A stretch of DNA of 64,000 nt from the NCBI GenBank assembly GCA_945860225.1, contig CAMAPT010000002.1:96310-160309 (forward strand). The letters run 5' to 3'. Positions 17,103 through 25,669 of this stretch are shown piece after piece. A program made the translations under genes and the position numbers. The notes below the pieces were generated by a model, which worked only from the letters and a program-made list of their open reading frames with translations, was not told the origin of the DNA and made no database searches. Each line of letters starts with the position of its first letter. Position 1 is the first letter of the stretch. This stretch comes from Chitinophaga pinensis. Its GTDB lineage: Bacteria > Bacteroidota > Bacteroidia > B-17B0 > Aurantibacillaceae.

Positions 17103-18182
17103 TTGCCTAAAATTTTATTCATAGCCGACCATCGTCTCAATCGCTCTCCCAGTCAAAGGTATCGTTTTGAACAATATTTGAATTTTTTTCAATCAAAAGG
17201 GTTTGATTGGGAATTATCAGAAATTATTTCTGAAAAAGATGATTTGTTTTTTTATAGGCGAAATAATTATCTGAGAAAAGCATTTATTTTAATGAAATCC
17301 ATCTTTATTAGATGGAAAGATTTAAGAAGAGCAAAAAACTTCGATGTTATTTTTATTCAAAGAGAAGCTTTGTTAATTGGATCATCTTTTTTTGAGAAAA
17401 GATTTTATAAAAGAAGTAAGGTCGTATTTGATTTCGATGATAGTATATGGTTATTAGATACATCTCCTGAAAATAAAAAATTTGAATTTTTAAAAAATCC
17501 GGATAAAACGAGTATTAATATTCGTCATGCTCACGCAGTAATAGCAGGAAATTCTTTTTTAGCAAACTACGCAATAAAATACAACAAAAACACGCATGTA
17601 ATACCAACAACAATAGATGCCAATTTTCATGTTCCAAAGCCAGAGCTACGAAATCGAGAAAAAATAGTAATTGGTTGGAGTGGCAGCATTAGTACAATTA
17701 AGCATTTTGAAATTATTATTCCTGCTTTAATTCAAATTCAGGACAAGTATCCGAACCTTATAGAAATACATGTTATTGGTCAGGAATTATATGCCCATTC
17801 CAATTTAAATATTATCAATAAAACATGGAGTTCAAACACAGAGGTTGATGATTTAAATTGTTTTGACATTGGCATTATGCCTTTGCCAAATGATGAGTGG
17901 GTTAAAGGAAAATGTGGGTTAAAGGGTTTGTCATATATGGCCTGTGGAGTTCCTACTGTTATGAGTAATATTGGAGTTAATTCTGAAATTATTAAACATG
18001 GTAAAAATGGCTATTTAGCATCAACTTATGAGGAATGGGTGGATTGTATAATTACATTGATTGAAAATATTGAGTTAAGGAAACAAATAGGTGATAATGG
18101 CAGGCAAACTGTACTTGAACATTATTCAGTTGATGCTCATAAAGTAAACTATTTAGAGGTTTTGAATTCTCTTTTAAAATAG
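17103..18182 (+). CDS. Glycosyltransferase (GT4-like, GT-B fold)
   Basis: A 359-residue glycosyltransferase. The C-terminal half has IGWSGSISTIKH, a GIMPLPNDEWVKGKCGLKGLSYMACGVPTVMS stretch (donor sugar-nucleotide site) and NGYLA, all typical of group 1 transferases. The N-terminus IADHRLNRSPSQRYRFEQYL fits the acceptor domain. The reading frame opens only at a TTG (17103); no in-frame ATG exists in the sequence checked upstream of it, and that start gives a normal beginning. It stands alone rather than in a polysaccharide cluster, so acceptor and sugar are unknown. Confidence 0.85.
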   Translation: MPKILFIADHRLNRSPSQRYRFEQYLNFFQSKGFDWELSEIISEKDDLFFYRRNNYLRKAFILMKSIFIRWKDLRRAKNFDVIFIQREALLIGSSFFEKRFYKRSKVVFDFDDSIWLLDTSPENKKFEFLKNPDKTSINIRHAHAVIAGNSFLANYAIKYNKNTHVIPTTIDANFHVPKPELRNREKIVIGWSGSISTIKHFEIIIPALIQIQDKYPNLIEIHVIGQELYAHSNLNIINKTWSSNTEVDDLNCFDIGIMPLPNDEWVKGKCGLKGLSYMACGVPTVMSNIGVNSEIIKHGKNGYLASTYEEWVDCIITLIENIELRKQIGDNGRQTVLEHYSVDAHKVNYLEVLNSLLK

Positions 18183-18218
18183 TAGATTTACTCTTTTTAA
18201 AAACGAAAATACAGTAAG

Positions 18219-18253
18219 AAATATGTTTTGAAATGAGTTGATAAACATATTTT
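18219..18253 (+). terminator. AT-rich hairpin after the glycosyltransferase gene
   Basis: AAATATGTTT (18219-18228) pairs perfectly with AAACATATTT (18243-18252) around a 14-base loop. It is followed by only one more T before ATAATAA, so it is weak as a terminator. Its position between the glycosyltransferase and gcvT suggests a boundary of transcripts or an RNA structure in the gcvT leader. Confidence 0.4.
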
Positions 18254-18309
18254 ATAATAATTAAGATTGAAAATTATTCTTATACACTAACAAACAATAC
18301 ATGCTTGAT

Positions 18310-19392
18310 ATGAAAAACACAGCTTTAACTCAAAAACACATTTCTTTAGGAGCGAAAATGGTTCCGTTTGCAGGATATAATATGCCGGTTTCTTATAGTG
18401 GATTAAATGATGAACATGCAAACGTAAGAAATGCGGTTGGGGTTTTTGATGTGAGTCATATGGGTGAATTTATCTTAAAGGGGGATAAAGCATTAGATTT
18501 AATTCAAAGAGTGACCAGTAATGATGCTTCTGTTTTAACGGATGGTAAAGCTCAATATTCTTGCTTGCCTAATAATGATGGCGGTATTGTTGATGATTTA
18601 ATTGTTTACCGTATCGACGAAAAATCTTATATGTTAGTTGTTAATGCTTCAAATATTGATAAAGATTGGAATTGGATTAGTAAACATAATATTGATCATG
18701 TGGAGATGCATAATATTTCCGAAAAAACATCTTTATTAGCTATACAGGGACCAAAAGCAATTGATACTTTACAAAAACTGACTAGTATTAAATTAGCAGA
18801 TATTCCTTATTACTCTTTTGTTAAAGGAACTTTTAACGGAATAGATAATGTGGTGATTTCTAATACGGGTTATACAGGTGCTGGAGGTTTTGAAATTTAT
18901 TTTGAAAATGAATTTGCTGAAAAAATGTGGGATTCTATTTTTGAAGCTGGCTCAGAATTTGGCATTAAACCAATTGGATTAGGCGCTCGTGATACCTTAC
19001 GTTTAGAAATGGGTTTCTGTTTATATGGAAATGATATAGATGATACAACCTCTCCAATTGAAGCCGGATTAGGTTGGATTACGAAATTCACAAAAGATTT
19101 TACAAACCGTGCAGCTATTGAAAAACAAAAAACAGAAGGTGTAACTAAAAAATTGGTTGGATTTGAAATGATTGAAAGAGGGATTCCACGTAACGATTAC
19201 CAAATTGCAGATGCTAATGGAAACATTATTGGTAAAGTTACTTCTGGGACTCAATCACCAACTTTAAATAAAGCTGTAGGTATGGGTTATGTAAATAAAG
19301 ATTTAGCTAAAGTTGACTCAGAAATTTTTGTTTTAATTAGAGATAAAGCCATTAAAGCAAAAGTTTGTAAAATTCCATTCTTAAAAAAGTAA
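18310..19392 (+). CDS. gcvT: Glycine cleavage system T protein (aminomethyltransferase)
   Basis: GcvT transfers the methylene group of the lipoyl-bound aminomethyl intermediate on GcvH to tetrahydrofolate, releasing ammonia. About 360 residues, the normal length. Family features are [14 protein letters not shown] at the N-terminus, [11 protein letters not shown] with the folate-contacting Asp, [12 protein letters not shown] and [20 protein letters not shown] favour the ATG at 18310 because MKNTAL begins like relatives; an ATG three codons earlier (18301) is possible. gcvP is at 28364, and gcvH is not in the window. No glycine riboswitch motif was seen upstream. Confidence 0.96.
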   Translation: MKNTALTQKHISLGAKMVPFAGYNMPVSYSGLNDEHANVRNAVGVFDVSHMGEFILKGDKALDLIQRVTSNDASVLTDGKAQYSCLPNNDGGIVDDLIVYRIDEKSYMLVVNASNIDKDWNWISKHNIDHVEMHNISEKTSLLAIQGPKAIDTLQKLTSIKLADIPYYSFVKGTFNGIDNVVISNTGYTGAGGFEIYFENEFAEKMWDSIFEAGSEFGIKPIGLGARDTLRLEMGFCLYGNDIDDTTSPIEAGLGWITKFTKDFTNRAAIEKQKTEGVTKKLVGFEMIERGIPRNDYQIADANGNIIGKVTSGTQSPTLNKAVGMGYVNKDLAKVDSEIFVLIRDKAIKAKVCKIPFLKK

Positions 19393-19488
19393 GCATTATG
19401 AATATTAAATACAGTCGTATTTTAAGTTTCTTATAATTAAAATCAAATGTTTGTATTTAAAAGATAATTAATCTACAAAACACAACAC

Positions 19489-20196
19489 ATGAATATAGAA
19501 GTTTGTTATACGCCACAGGCTTATCATTTATTTCATAAAGATGACGCCATCGTCGTTGTAATAGATGTTTTAAGGGCAACATCTGCCATTGTTACTGCTT
19601 TTTTTAATGGAGTGAGTAAAATGGTGCCTGTGTCAACAGTTGAGGAGGCTAGAGAGTACCAATTAAATGGGTTTATGGCTGCAGCAGAACGTAACGGAGA
19701 GGTAATAGAGGGATTTGAGTTGAGTAATAGTCCGTTTGGTTACATGAATAATAAGGTTAAAGGTAAAACTATAGCTATTTCGACAACTAATGGCACTCAA
19801 GCAATAGAGGTTAGTAAGAAAGCTTCTAAAATATTAATAGGAAGTTTTTTGAATCTCGATGTTTTATGTGAATATTTAATTGCACAAAACAAAGATGTTA
19901 TTTTGCTTTGTGCCGGATGGAAAAATAAATTTAATCTAGAGGATACTCTATTTGCAGGTGCTGTGGTAGAAAAACTCAGTAATGAAGTAGGAACAGATAT
20001 AACATGCGATTCGGCAATAGCTTCTAAACATCTATATTCTATAGCTAAACAAGATTTATATTCTTTTTTAGCAAATTCATCTCATAGAAACCGTTTAGCT
20101 AAATTGGATTTAGAACGCGATGTTAAATATTGTTTAACCCCAAATCAATGCCCCGTGTTACCTATGATGGAAGGTAAATATTTAATTAAATTGTAA
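19489..20196 (+). CDS. comB: 2-phosphosulfolactate phosphatase family protein
   Basis: A 235-residue ComB-family phosphatase. IDVLRATSAI near the N-terminus carries the metal-binding Asp and Arg, followed by AAERNGEVIEGFELSNSPF and STTNGTQAI, all conserved in the family. In methanogens ComB makes sulfolactate for coenzyme M. Bacteroidota do not make coenzyme M, and their homologues may serve sulfonate (for example capnine-type sulfonolipid) metabolism, which is unproven. The gene follows gcvT by 96 bases, a common pairing in the phylum. Confidence 0.9.
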   Translation: MNIEVCYTPQAYHLFHKDDAIVVVIDVLRATSAIVTAFFNGVSKMVPVSTVEEAREYQLNGFMAAAERNGEVIEGFELSNSPFGYMNNKVKGKTIAISTTNGTQAIEVSKKASKILIGSFLNLDVLCEYLIAQNKDVILLCAGWKNKFNLEDTLFAGAVVEKLSNEVGTDITCDSAIASKHLYSIAKQDLYSFLANSSHRNRLAKLDLERDVKYCLTPNQCPVLPMMEGKYLIKL

Positions 20197-20233
20197 TCAT
20201 AAAACTTTTTAATCCTAAAAAAGTATTTTGTAG

Positions 20234-20794
20234 ATGGAGAATATTCAAGGAATTGGTAAACGTAGTTCTTTACTAATTGATAATCAAATTTTAAGTTTAG
20301 TTATTTTGCCAACAGATGATAAAAAGAAAATTAATATCATGTTCTTATGGTTAATGGCTTGGTCTGTTAGTGGAGTAATTGTTTTGATTAATTACTTTAG
20401 TTTAACCCAAGACAATGCTAAATTATTTATTCTTATTTGGTTAGCATTTTGGGCTTATTTTGAATTTAAAATCATCAGAGTTTTTATGTGGAAGCGCTTT
20501 GGAAAGGAAAAATTATGGATTAAAAATGGCACTTTATTTTATCAGCAAGATATTAATGGTAAAGGTAAAATAAATGAATTTGATGTCAATTTAGTATCAA
20601 ATTTTGATTTAATACCTTTAACAAAAGGAAGTATTGCTGATACGTTTAGTCAAACATTTTGGGTAAAAGGTGGTGAACGAATTCAATTTTCATGTCAATC
20701 AAAATTGATTAAATTTGGGATGCAATTAGATGACGAGGACTCAAAAACAATTATTTTAGTTATAAAAAAATTTTTAAAAAATACGAGTCATTAA
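20234..20794 (+). CDS. Hypothetical membrane protein with two central helices
   Basis: A 186-residue protein of unknown function. Two closely spaced hydrophobic helices at about residues 37-54 and 64-86 are flanked by a short N-terminal and a longer C-terminal cytoplasmic part. The C-terminal part (LWIKNGTLFYQQDINGKGK...) has alternating strands reminiscent of PH-like or DUF2244-like domains, but I cannot assign it. It follows comB by 37 bases and may share its transcript. Its stop codon overlaps that of the convergent pseudouridine synthase by four bases. Confidence 0.6.
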   Translation: MENIQGIGKRSSLLIDNQILSLVILPTDDKKKINIMFLWLMAWSVSGVIVLINYFSLTQDNAKLFILIWLAFWAYFEFKIIRVFMWKRFGKEKLWIKNGTLFYQQDINGKGKINEFDVNLVSNFDLIPLTKGSIADTFSQTFWVKGGERIQFSCQSKLIKFGMQLDDEDSKTIILVIKKFLKNTSH

Positions 20795-21414
20795 TTTTTC
20801 CAATTTTCGATTTTCAATTTTTCAAAAAACTCTTCTTCTTCAATTTCTTTTATACTTCCAGGCTGAAGGTCTCCTAAAGCTAAATCTTCAATAGAAATTC
20901 TAATTAAGCGTTTACAATGATGGTGAACGGATGAGACCATTTTACGTATCTGATGAAATTTCCCTTCTGTAAGAGTAATAGTCAGCCATGTATGAGGCAA
21001 ATCTTCTCTAAATTCGTGACCTCTTTTGGGTAAATTTTTTGGTTTTTCAACTATTTCAACTTCACATGGGGAAGTGGTATAATATCCTCCACCTTTCACT
21101 CTAATTTTAATTCCGGTTCGTAGTTGAAATAGACTTTGTTCATTTACGAACTTTTCAACTTGAACTAAATAGGTTCTTTTATGTGGAGTTTGACTTTCAA
21201 ATAGTAATTTTGTGACGCGTTTGTTTGTGGTCAATATAAGTAATCCTTCAGAATTATTATCCAATCGTCCAATAGCATGAGTTCCTTCAGGAAATGGAAA
21301 ATTTAAATCTCCCAATAAATTCACCTTATCGGGGCTAATAAATTGAGAAACCATTTTATAAGGTTTGTTAATTATAAAATAACGGTTTTGAGTTGTATTT
21401 ATTGGGGAAATCAT
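20791..21414 (-). CDS. rluE: rRNA large-subunit pseudouridine synthase, RsuA/RluE type
   Basis: A 207-residue pseudouridine synthase. The catalytic Asp is in IGRLDNNSEGLLILT. Other conserved pieces are FIINKPYKMVSQF, KRTYLVQVE and LTEGKFHQIRKMVSS. There is no N-terminal S4 domain, as in RluE, which modifies U2457 of 23S rRNA. The exact target is inferred from the closest subfamily. It begins one base from the stop of the SpoIIE-type phosphatase, so it probably ends that operon. Confidence 0.85.
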   Translation of the reverse strand: MISPINTTQNRYFIINKPYKMVSQFISPDKVNLLGDLNFPFPEGTHAIGRLDNNSEGLLILTTNKRVTKLLFESQTPHKRTYLVQVEKFVNEQSLFQLRTGIKIRVKGGGYYTTSPCEVEIVEKPKNLPKRGHEFREDLPHTWLTITLTEGKFHQIRKMVSSVHHHCKRLIRISIEDLALGDLQPGSIKEIEEEEFFEKLKIENWKN

Positions 21415-23198
21415 TAAACTCTAACTCCAATAATTAAAACATCATCTACTTGTTCTAAATTTCCACGCCATTCTTCAATGGTTTGGTTGAGTTTTGTTTT
21501 TTGTTTTTCTATAGGCAAAGAACTGACTTCGGTAAGCAATTCTCTGAAGTTTCCAGCCATAAATTTTTTTCCTTTAGGTCCACCAAACTGATCGGCGTAA
21601 CCATCAGAAAAAATATAAATAGTATCTCCTTTTTGTAATTGAATGGAATAATTTGTAAAATTTTGTTTTTCTCCGATAAACATTCCTACAGGGAATTTAT
21701 CTACTTTATATTGTATTAATTGATTATCCCTAACAATATATAATGGATTGAATGCTCCTGCAAATTGCAGTTCCATGCTATCATAATTTAATGCACATAA
21801 AGTCATATCCATTCCGTCTTTCGTTTGTTTTCCGGAAGTTGTGTTTGTGTGCAAAGTATGAGCTACTCCATCATTCAATTTGTCCATAATAAATGAGGGC
21901 TCTATACTCAAGGTATTTTTAAGTATATCTTTTAATAAATTATGACCAACGATACTCATAAATGCACCTGGAACTCCATGGCCTGTACAATCTACAGCGG
22001 CAAAATATGTCCATGAATCTTTTTTATCAATCCAATAAAAATCACCACTTACTATATCTTTAGGTTTGTATAAAACGAAAGATTGAGGTAAGATTTGTTT
22101 GACCACGTTTTTTGGAGGTAAAATGGCTTCTTGTATTCTTTTGGCGTAATGTATACTATCTGTTACTTGTTTAAACAGAAGTTCTAATTCTCGTGTTTTA
22201 AATTCAATTTCTTCTTTTTGTTTTACAACTTCTTCTGTGCGTTCCTTAACTTTTTGTTCCAAGACGCGTTCATTTTCAGATAATCCATCACGCATTTTGA
22301 GTAATGCATGTCCTAAAGTATCGTCCTTACTTAAAGGATTAAAATCGGCTTCAAAATTACCTTTTCCAGTTTCCTTTGCAAATTCAGTAGTACTCTCCAT
22401 TGATTCTACTAAACTATTCAATGCAATTCCCATCTCACCAATTTCGTCAGTTCTGTAACTAATTCTTTCTTTTGGCAAAATACCTAACCCCATAGAAAGA
22501 AGCATTTTTTTAAGATTTTGAATAGGCTTTGTAATTGATTGAGTTGTGAATATTGCTACTAATATTCCACCAATCAATAAACCAATACCCAAAAGTTTTA
22601 CAAATCTGTCTAGAAAGTTAAAAGATTTAAACATTTGATCTGTTGTAGATTCTGCGTTTAGTTCTTTTTGAGCAATAAGGGAGTTTAATTGTTCATAAAG
22701 TAATTTGATTTTTTCCTGACTGTCTTCGAAATCTAAAGTTACTTCAAATTTAATATTTGGATCTTGATAGCTATCCCAAGAATTAAGTGGAGTCATTATT
22801 CTTTGTTCATAGAATTTAAATAATTCATCACTAATTAAAATTATTTTTTTAGCCTTTTCTTGTTCTTCTTTTGTCCAATCTTCCGATAAAACATTTAAAT
22901 TGTCCTTTATATGAGGGTAGTCTCTGTTTATTAAATTTCTTAGTTCTGTTTTTGAAGGGTCATCATTATTAGATTGTAAATAAGTCCACTTTGTAATTAA
23001 GGTTTGTGATTTTTGTAAAATAAAATTGTATTCCTTTAACCCTGATACAGATGGGGTTACTTTACTTACTACAGAATCAGTTTGTTCTTTGCTTTTGGTA
23101 ATGGTAACAACTGTGAAAATAAAGGCTACAAGAGTTAATAATAGCAATACTCCAAAACCTGTTCCTATTCGTCTTCCAATGGTAAATTTAAATCCCAT
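21414..23198 (-). CDS. Membrane-bound HAMP-SpoIIE serine phosphatase
   Basis: A 594-residue sensor phosphatase. TM1 is at about residues 12-34, an extracytoplasmic helical sensor covers 35-197, TM2 covers about 198-219, a HAMP linker about 218-270, a coiled coil about 305-345 and a C-terminal SpoIIE/PP2C domain from about 370. Metal-binding acids are in DIVSGDFYWI and VDCTGHGVPG. Such proteins dephosphorylate serine on anti-sigma antagonist-type partners, but no anti-sigma gene is adjacent. It lies in an operon behind a YfiR-like and a TPR protein, suggesting an envelope signal chain ending in phosphatase output. Confidence 0.9.
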   Translation of the reverse strand: MGFKFTIGRRIGTGFGVLLLLTLVAFIFTVVTITKSKEQTDSVVSKVTPSVSGLKEYNFILQKSQTLITKWTYLQSNNDDPSKTELRNLINRDYPHIKDNLNVLSEDWTKEEQEKAKKIILISDELFKFYEQRIMTPLNSWDSYQDPNIKFEVTLDFEDSQEKIKLLYEQLNSLIAQKELNAESTTDQMFKSFNFLDRFVKLLGIGLLIGGILVAIFTTQSITKPIQNLKKMLLSMGLGILPKERISYRTDEIGEMGIALNSLVESMESTTEFAKETGKGNFEADFNPLSKDDTLGHALLKMRDGLSENERVLEQKVKERTEEVVKQKEEIEFKTRELELLFKQVTDSIHYAKRIQEAILPPKNVVKQILPQSFVLYKPKDIVSGDFYWIDKKDSWTYFAAVDCTGHGVPGAFMSIVGHNLLKDILKNTLSIEPSFIMDKLNDGVAHTLHTNTTSGKQTKDGMDMTLCALNYDSMELQFAGAFNPLYIVRDNQLIQYKVDKFPVGMFIGEKQNFTNYSIQLQKGDTIYIFSDGYADQFGGPKGKKFMAGNFRELLTEVSSLPIEKQKTKLNQTIEEWRGNLEQVDDVLIIGVRV

Positions 23199-23209
23199 AA
23201 TTAGCCTTT

Positions 23210-24127
23210 TTATTTTTTATTTAAGGCCTCTTTCTTTTGTTTAAACTCATTTGCCTTTTCTTCATCCAATAAGGCTGAATATATACCTTCAAGACTTTCA
23301 AGAGCTTTTTCAGTATTTGGGTCTAGTTCATAGACTTTAATCATAAATGGTAATGATTGTTTGAATAATTTTTTAGCATTTTCTTGTATAATATCTAATT
23401 GAGCTAAATCCACATCATAATCCATCATGCGCATCAAGGTAGCTCCTTGATTATAATATAATATGCCTAAATTAATATTAGCGCTTATGTTTTTGCTGTC
23501 TATTTCTAATACTTTTTGTAATGATGTTTTTGCAATTTCTCCCTGTTTTTGATTGAAATTATTTTTCATGTATAAATCAGCAAAAATACTTCCCATCGTA
23601 TTGTAATACTCAACATCCCGAGCTTTGAAGTCAAAGTCTTGATTTATAATCCGGGTAAAAGATTTATATTTTGAATAAAGTTTATCAGATTTAACATCAT
23701 TCAAGGAGTCTTGAAGTAAAATGGTACTTAATTTGTAATAAATACCAGCACCATTTTTTATAAACGCATGATTATTTTCAGTGTAATTTTTGGCTGTATC
23801 TAACTTTATTGAAATCAATGCAGATGATAAAGAGGTGTCAAGTAAATTTATTTTTGATATATTGGATGTGCCAGATAGTTTGAAATTCTGTAGGTATGCA
23901 TATGATCTAATATGCCAAGTATGAGGATCATTTTTAGTTTCAGCATCAATAATTGCATGCTCTAATAGTGCAATAGCTTCATTATATTTCTTTTCATTAC
24001 ATAGTTTTTGAGCTTTGAAAAGAGAATCTGATTGCCCGTATTGTTCATGGCAAACACCTAACATTAAAACGAACATTAGGAGTGTAATGTAACTTCTTAT
24101 TTTTATATGTTTAAGCACCTTAAGCAA
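23210..24127 (-). CDS. Exported tetratricopeptide-repeat protein
   Basis: A 305-residue protein with a signal peptide (hydrophobic about residues 15-25, then CHEQYGQSD) and TPR-like helix pairs, for example AQKLCNEKKYNEAIALLEHAII and the SANINLGILYYNQGATL region. A GVC sequence could be a poor lipobox. TPRs bind partner proteins. Genes before and after encode a YfiR-like periplasmic protein and a HAMP-SpoIIE phosphatase, 14 and 11 bases away. A role as periplasmic adaptor between the two is therefore plausible but inferred. Confidence 0.75.
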   Translation of the reverse strand: MLKVLKHIKIRSYITLLMFVLMLGVCHEQYGQSDSLFKAQKLCNEKKYNEAIALLEHAIIDAETKNDPHTWHIRSYAYLQNFKLSGTSNISKINLLDTSLSSALISIKLDTAKNYTENNHAFIKNGAGIYYKLSTILLQDSLNDVKSDKLYSKYKSFTRIINQDFDFKARDVEYYNTMGSIFADLYMKNNFNQKQGEIAKTSLQKVLEIDSKNISANINLGILYYNQGATLMRMMDYDVDLAQLDIIQENAKKLFKQSLPFMIKVYELDPNTEKALESLEGIYSALLDEEKANEFKQKKEALNKK

Positions 24128-24141
24128 AATTAGTATATTTT

Positions 24142-24672
24142 TTAATCAACAGCAATAGCCAAACCACTTATCTCATCACCAGGTTTAAGACCTGCTTTTT
24201 TTGCATTACTTTGACTATATTCGAACGCTTGTTTGTTATCTGCAACTATAAAGTTTATGGCAGCTCCCTGTTTGGCAGCTCCCGTTTTTTCTGTTATTAT
24301 TAAGGTTCCATTCCCTTTATACTTTGAGTTGGCATCCTTTAATAAGTCAGTAGATTCTTTTAATAGATAAATAATATGGGGTTTAATAGCTGGATCAAGA
24401 GATGTAGTAATTTTGATTTCCAATTTTTGATTTCCAATTTGTTTTGTGGAAGCCATTTTATTTAGTTCTTGATTTAAATTGACATTTGATCCCACGATCT
24501 GAATAATGAAATTTCCTGATTTCATTTTCTCAGGCCAATCAAACAGTTTGGTGAAATTGTATAAGAATACAGCTTTTCTTTTGGCATTTGTGTCATAATT
24601 TTGAGTTTGCTGAAAACTCAAAGTAGAGAAAGCCAACAGTATAATTAAGCTATATTTTATTAGTAGTTTCAA
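24142..24672 (-). CDS. YfiR family (DUF4154) periplasmic protein
   Basis: A 176-residue exported protein. A signal peptide at about residues 1-20 is followed by the DUF4154 domain: AKRKAVFLYNFTKLFDWPEKM, FIIQIVGSN and the C-terminal INFIVADNKQAFEYSQSNAKKAGLK. In Pseudomonas, YfiR is a periplasmic repressor of the HAMP-containing diguanylate cyclase YfiN. Here no GGDEF gene is linked, and the HAMP partner two genes downstream has a SpoIIE domain. It is the first gene of its operon, and a perfect promoter precedes it. Confidence 0.87.
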   Translation of the reverse strand: MKLLIKYSLIILLAFSTLSFQQTQNYDTNAKRKAVFLYNFTKLFDWPEKMKSGNFIIQIVGSNVNLNQELNKMASTKQIGNQKLEIKITTSLDPAIKPHIIYLLKESTDLLKDANSKYKGNGTLIITEKTGAAKQGAAINFIVADNKQAFEYSQSNAKKAGLKPGDEISGLAIAVD

Positions 24673-24700
24673 ATTTTTATTTAAATAGTACTTTGTAACG

Positions 24701-24731
24701 CAAATATAATATTATCGTAATAGGAAACAAA
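24701..24731 (-). promoter_or_regulatory. Promoter of the yfiR-TPR-SpoIIE-rluE operon
   Basis: On the minus strand TTTG (24731-24728), 19 bases, TATATTTG (24708-24701), a perfect Bacteroidota promoter 28 bases upstream of the YfiR-like start. With the terminator further upstream it separates this operon from exbBD-tonB. Confidence 0.8.
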
Positions 24732-24765
24732 AATTTCAGTTTGTTTTTGTAAAAGTTATTTAAAT

Positions 24766-24795
24766 AAAAAACCCTTAATTTAATTAAGGGTTTTT
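24766..24795 (-). terminator. Terminator after tonB
   Basis: A 15-bp self-complementary stem (AAAAACCCTTAATT and its mirror) with flanking A and T runs lies 21 bases beyond the tonB stop codon. The symmetry means it could act on either strand, but only the minus-strand tonB operon reaches it. Confidence 0.85.
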
Positions 24796-24816
24796 AAATT
24801 CATAAATCTTTATAAA

Positions 24817-25668
24817 TTATCGTAACTGGAAGTTTATTGGTAAATTAAAGAAAACAGAAACTGATCTACCATTTTGTTTTCCTGCTTTCCAGTTCGGCAT
24901 AGATTTAACAACGCGAATAGCTTCACGGTCACACTCCGAGCATCCTGGAACTCCCTTTAATACATTAACATCTGTGATATGTCCACTTCCATTTACAACA
25001 AATTTCAAGAAACATTTACCAGATAATCCTGCTTCTTTAGCCATTTGAGGATACTGAATGTTTTTTTGAATATATTTCATCATCTCCATTGCACCACCTG
25101 GAAATTCAGGCATTTCTTCAACAACTGTAAAAATCTCAGGCGCCTTTTCTTCAATAACACCATTTCCTGTTCCTTCTGAGGGAACAACAACTGCATCTCC
25201 ATCTCCTTCTTGTGTAACTGTACTTACATTTGTTTCGGCCAATTTATCTTGGGGTGGTGGTGGATCTGTTTCTACTGCGTCATCTTTTATAACAGGAGGT
25301 ACGAATTTTACTGTTTCCATCACTGGTGGTGGTGGTGGCGGCGGCGGCGGCGGCGGTTCGTTTTTGTCGGCTGGAGGGGGTGTCAAATCTATGGTTGTCA
25401 TATCCAACACGGGCTCTTTGACAATTTCATCCTCTTTTAAGCCTAATAAAAATTTCACACCTAATCCAATACCCACGGCCGCTATCATACTAAACAATAT
25501 GAGCATGATGGTTCTGTCATATTTCTTACGAATTTGGTATGCTCCGTAAGCTTGATTTCTATCAGCGAATACAATATCATTCCTGTCTGCTGATTGTACA
25601 TTATTCCATTTTTCCAAATAAAGGAGAAATGAAACAGCACCGATTAATATTACTAATATCCACAACAT
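24817..25668 (-). CDS. tonB: Energy transducer TonB with two N-terminal membrane helices
   Basis: A 283-residue TonB. A C-terminal TonB domain (YPQMAKEAGLSGKCFLKFVVNGSG ... INFQLR) contacts TonB boxes of outer-membrane receptors. A spacer rich in Pro (eleven in a row near residue 110) spans the periplasm. Besides the usual helix at about residues 53-75 there is a second hydrophobic stretch at residues 1-18, before the conserved ADRNDIVFADRNQAYGAYQIRK segment. The only ATG puts it in frame. It ends the exbB-exbD-exbD-tonB operon and abuts exbD by one base. Confidence 0.92.
   Translation of the reverse strand: MLWILVILIGAVSFLLYLEKWNNVQSADRNDIVFADRNQAYGAYQIRKKYDRTIMLILFSMIAAVGIGLGVKFLLGLKEDEIVKEPVLDMTTIDLTPPPADKNEPPPPPPPPPPPVMETVKFVPPVIKDDAVETDPPPPQDKLAETNVSTVTQEGDGDAVVVPSEGTGNGVIEEKAPEIFTVVEEMPEFPGGAMEMMKYIQKNIQYPQMAKEAGLSGKCFLKFVVNGSGHITDVNVLKGVPGCSECDREAIRVVKSMPNWKAGKQNGRSVSVFFNLPINFQLR
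25324..25357 (-). repeat. Trinucleotide repeat encoding the TonB polyproline tract
   Basis: On the plus strand, GGT repeats pass into GGC repeats, giving on the coding strand CCG then CCA codons for an 11-proline run. The pure CCG portion could slip in frame, changing spacer length without losing the frame. It is also by far the most GC-rich spot in the region. Confidence 0.7.
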
Positions 25669-25669
25669 A

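Noticed and set aside
18183..18309. Glycine riboswitch before gcvT
   Set aside because: No conserved glycine-aptamer core was found, only an AT-rich hairpin. The same search before gcvP was also negative.
25210..25440. Plus-strand frame encoding runs of Trp and Arg
   Set aside because: It is the antisense shadow of the TonB polyproline repeat (GGT/GGC on the plus strand).
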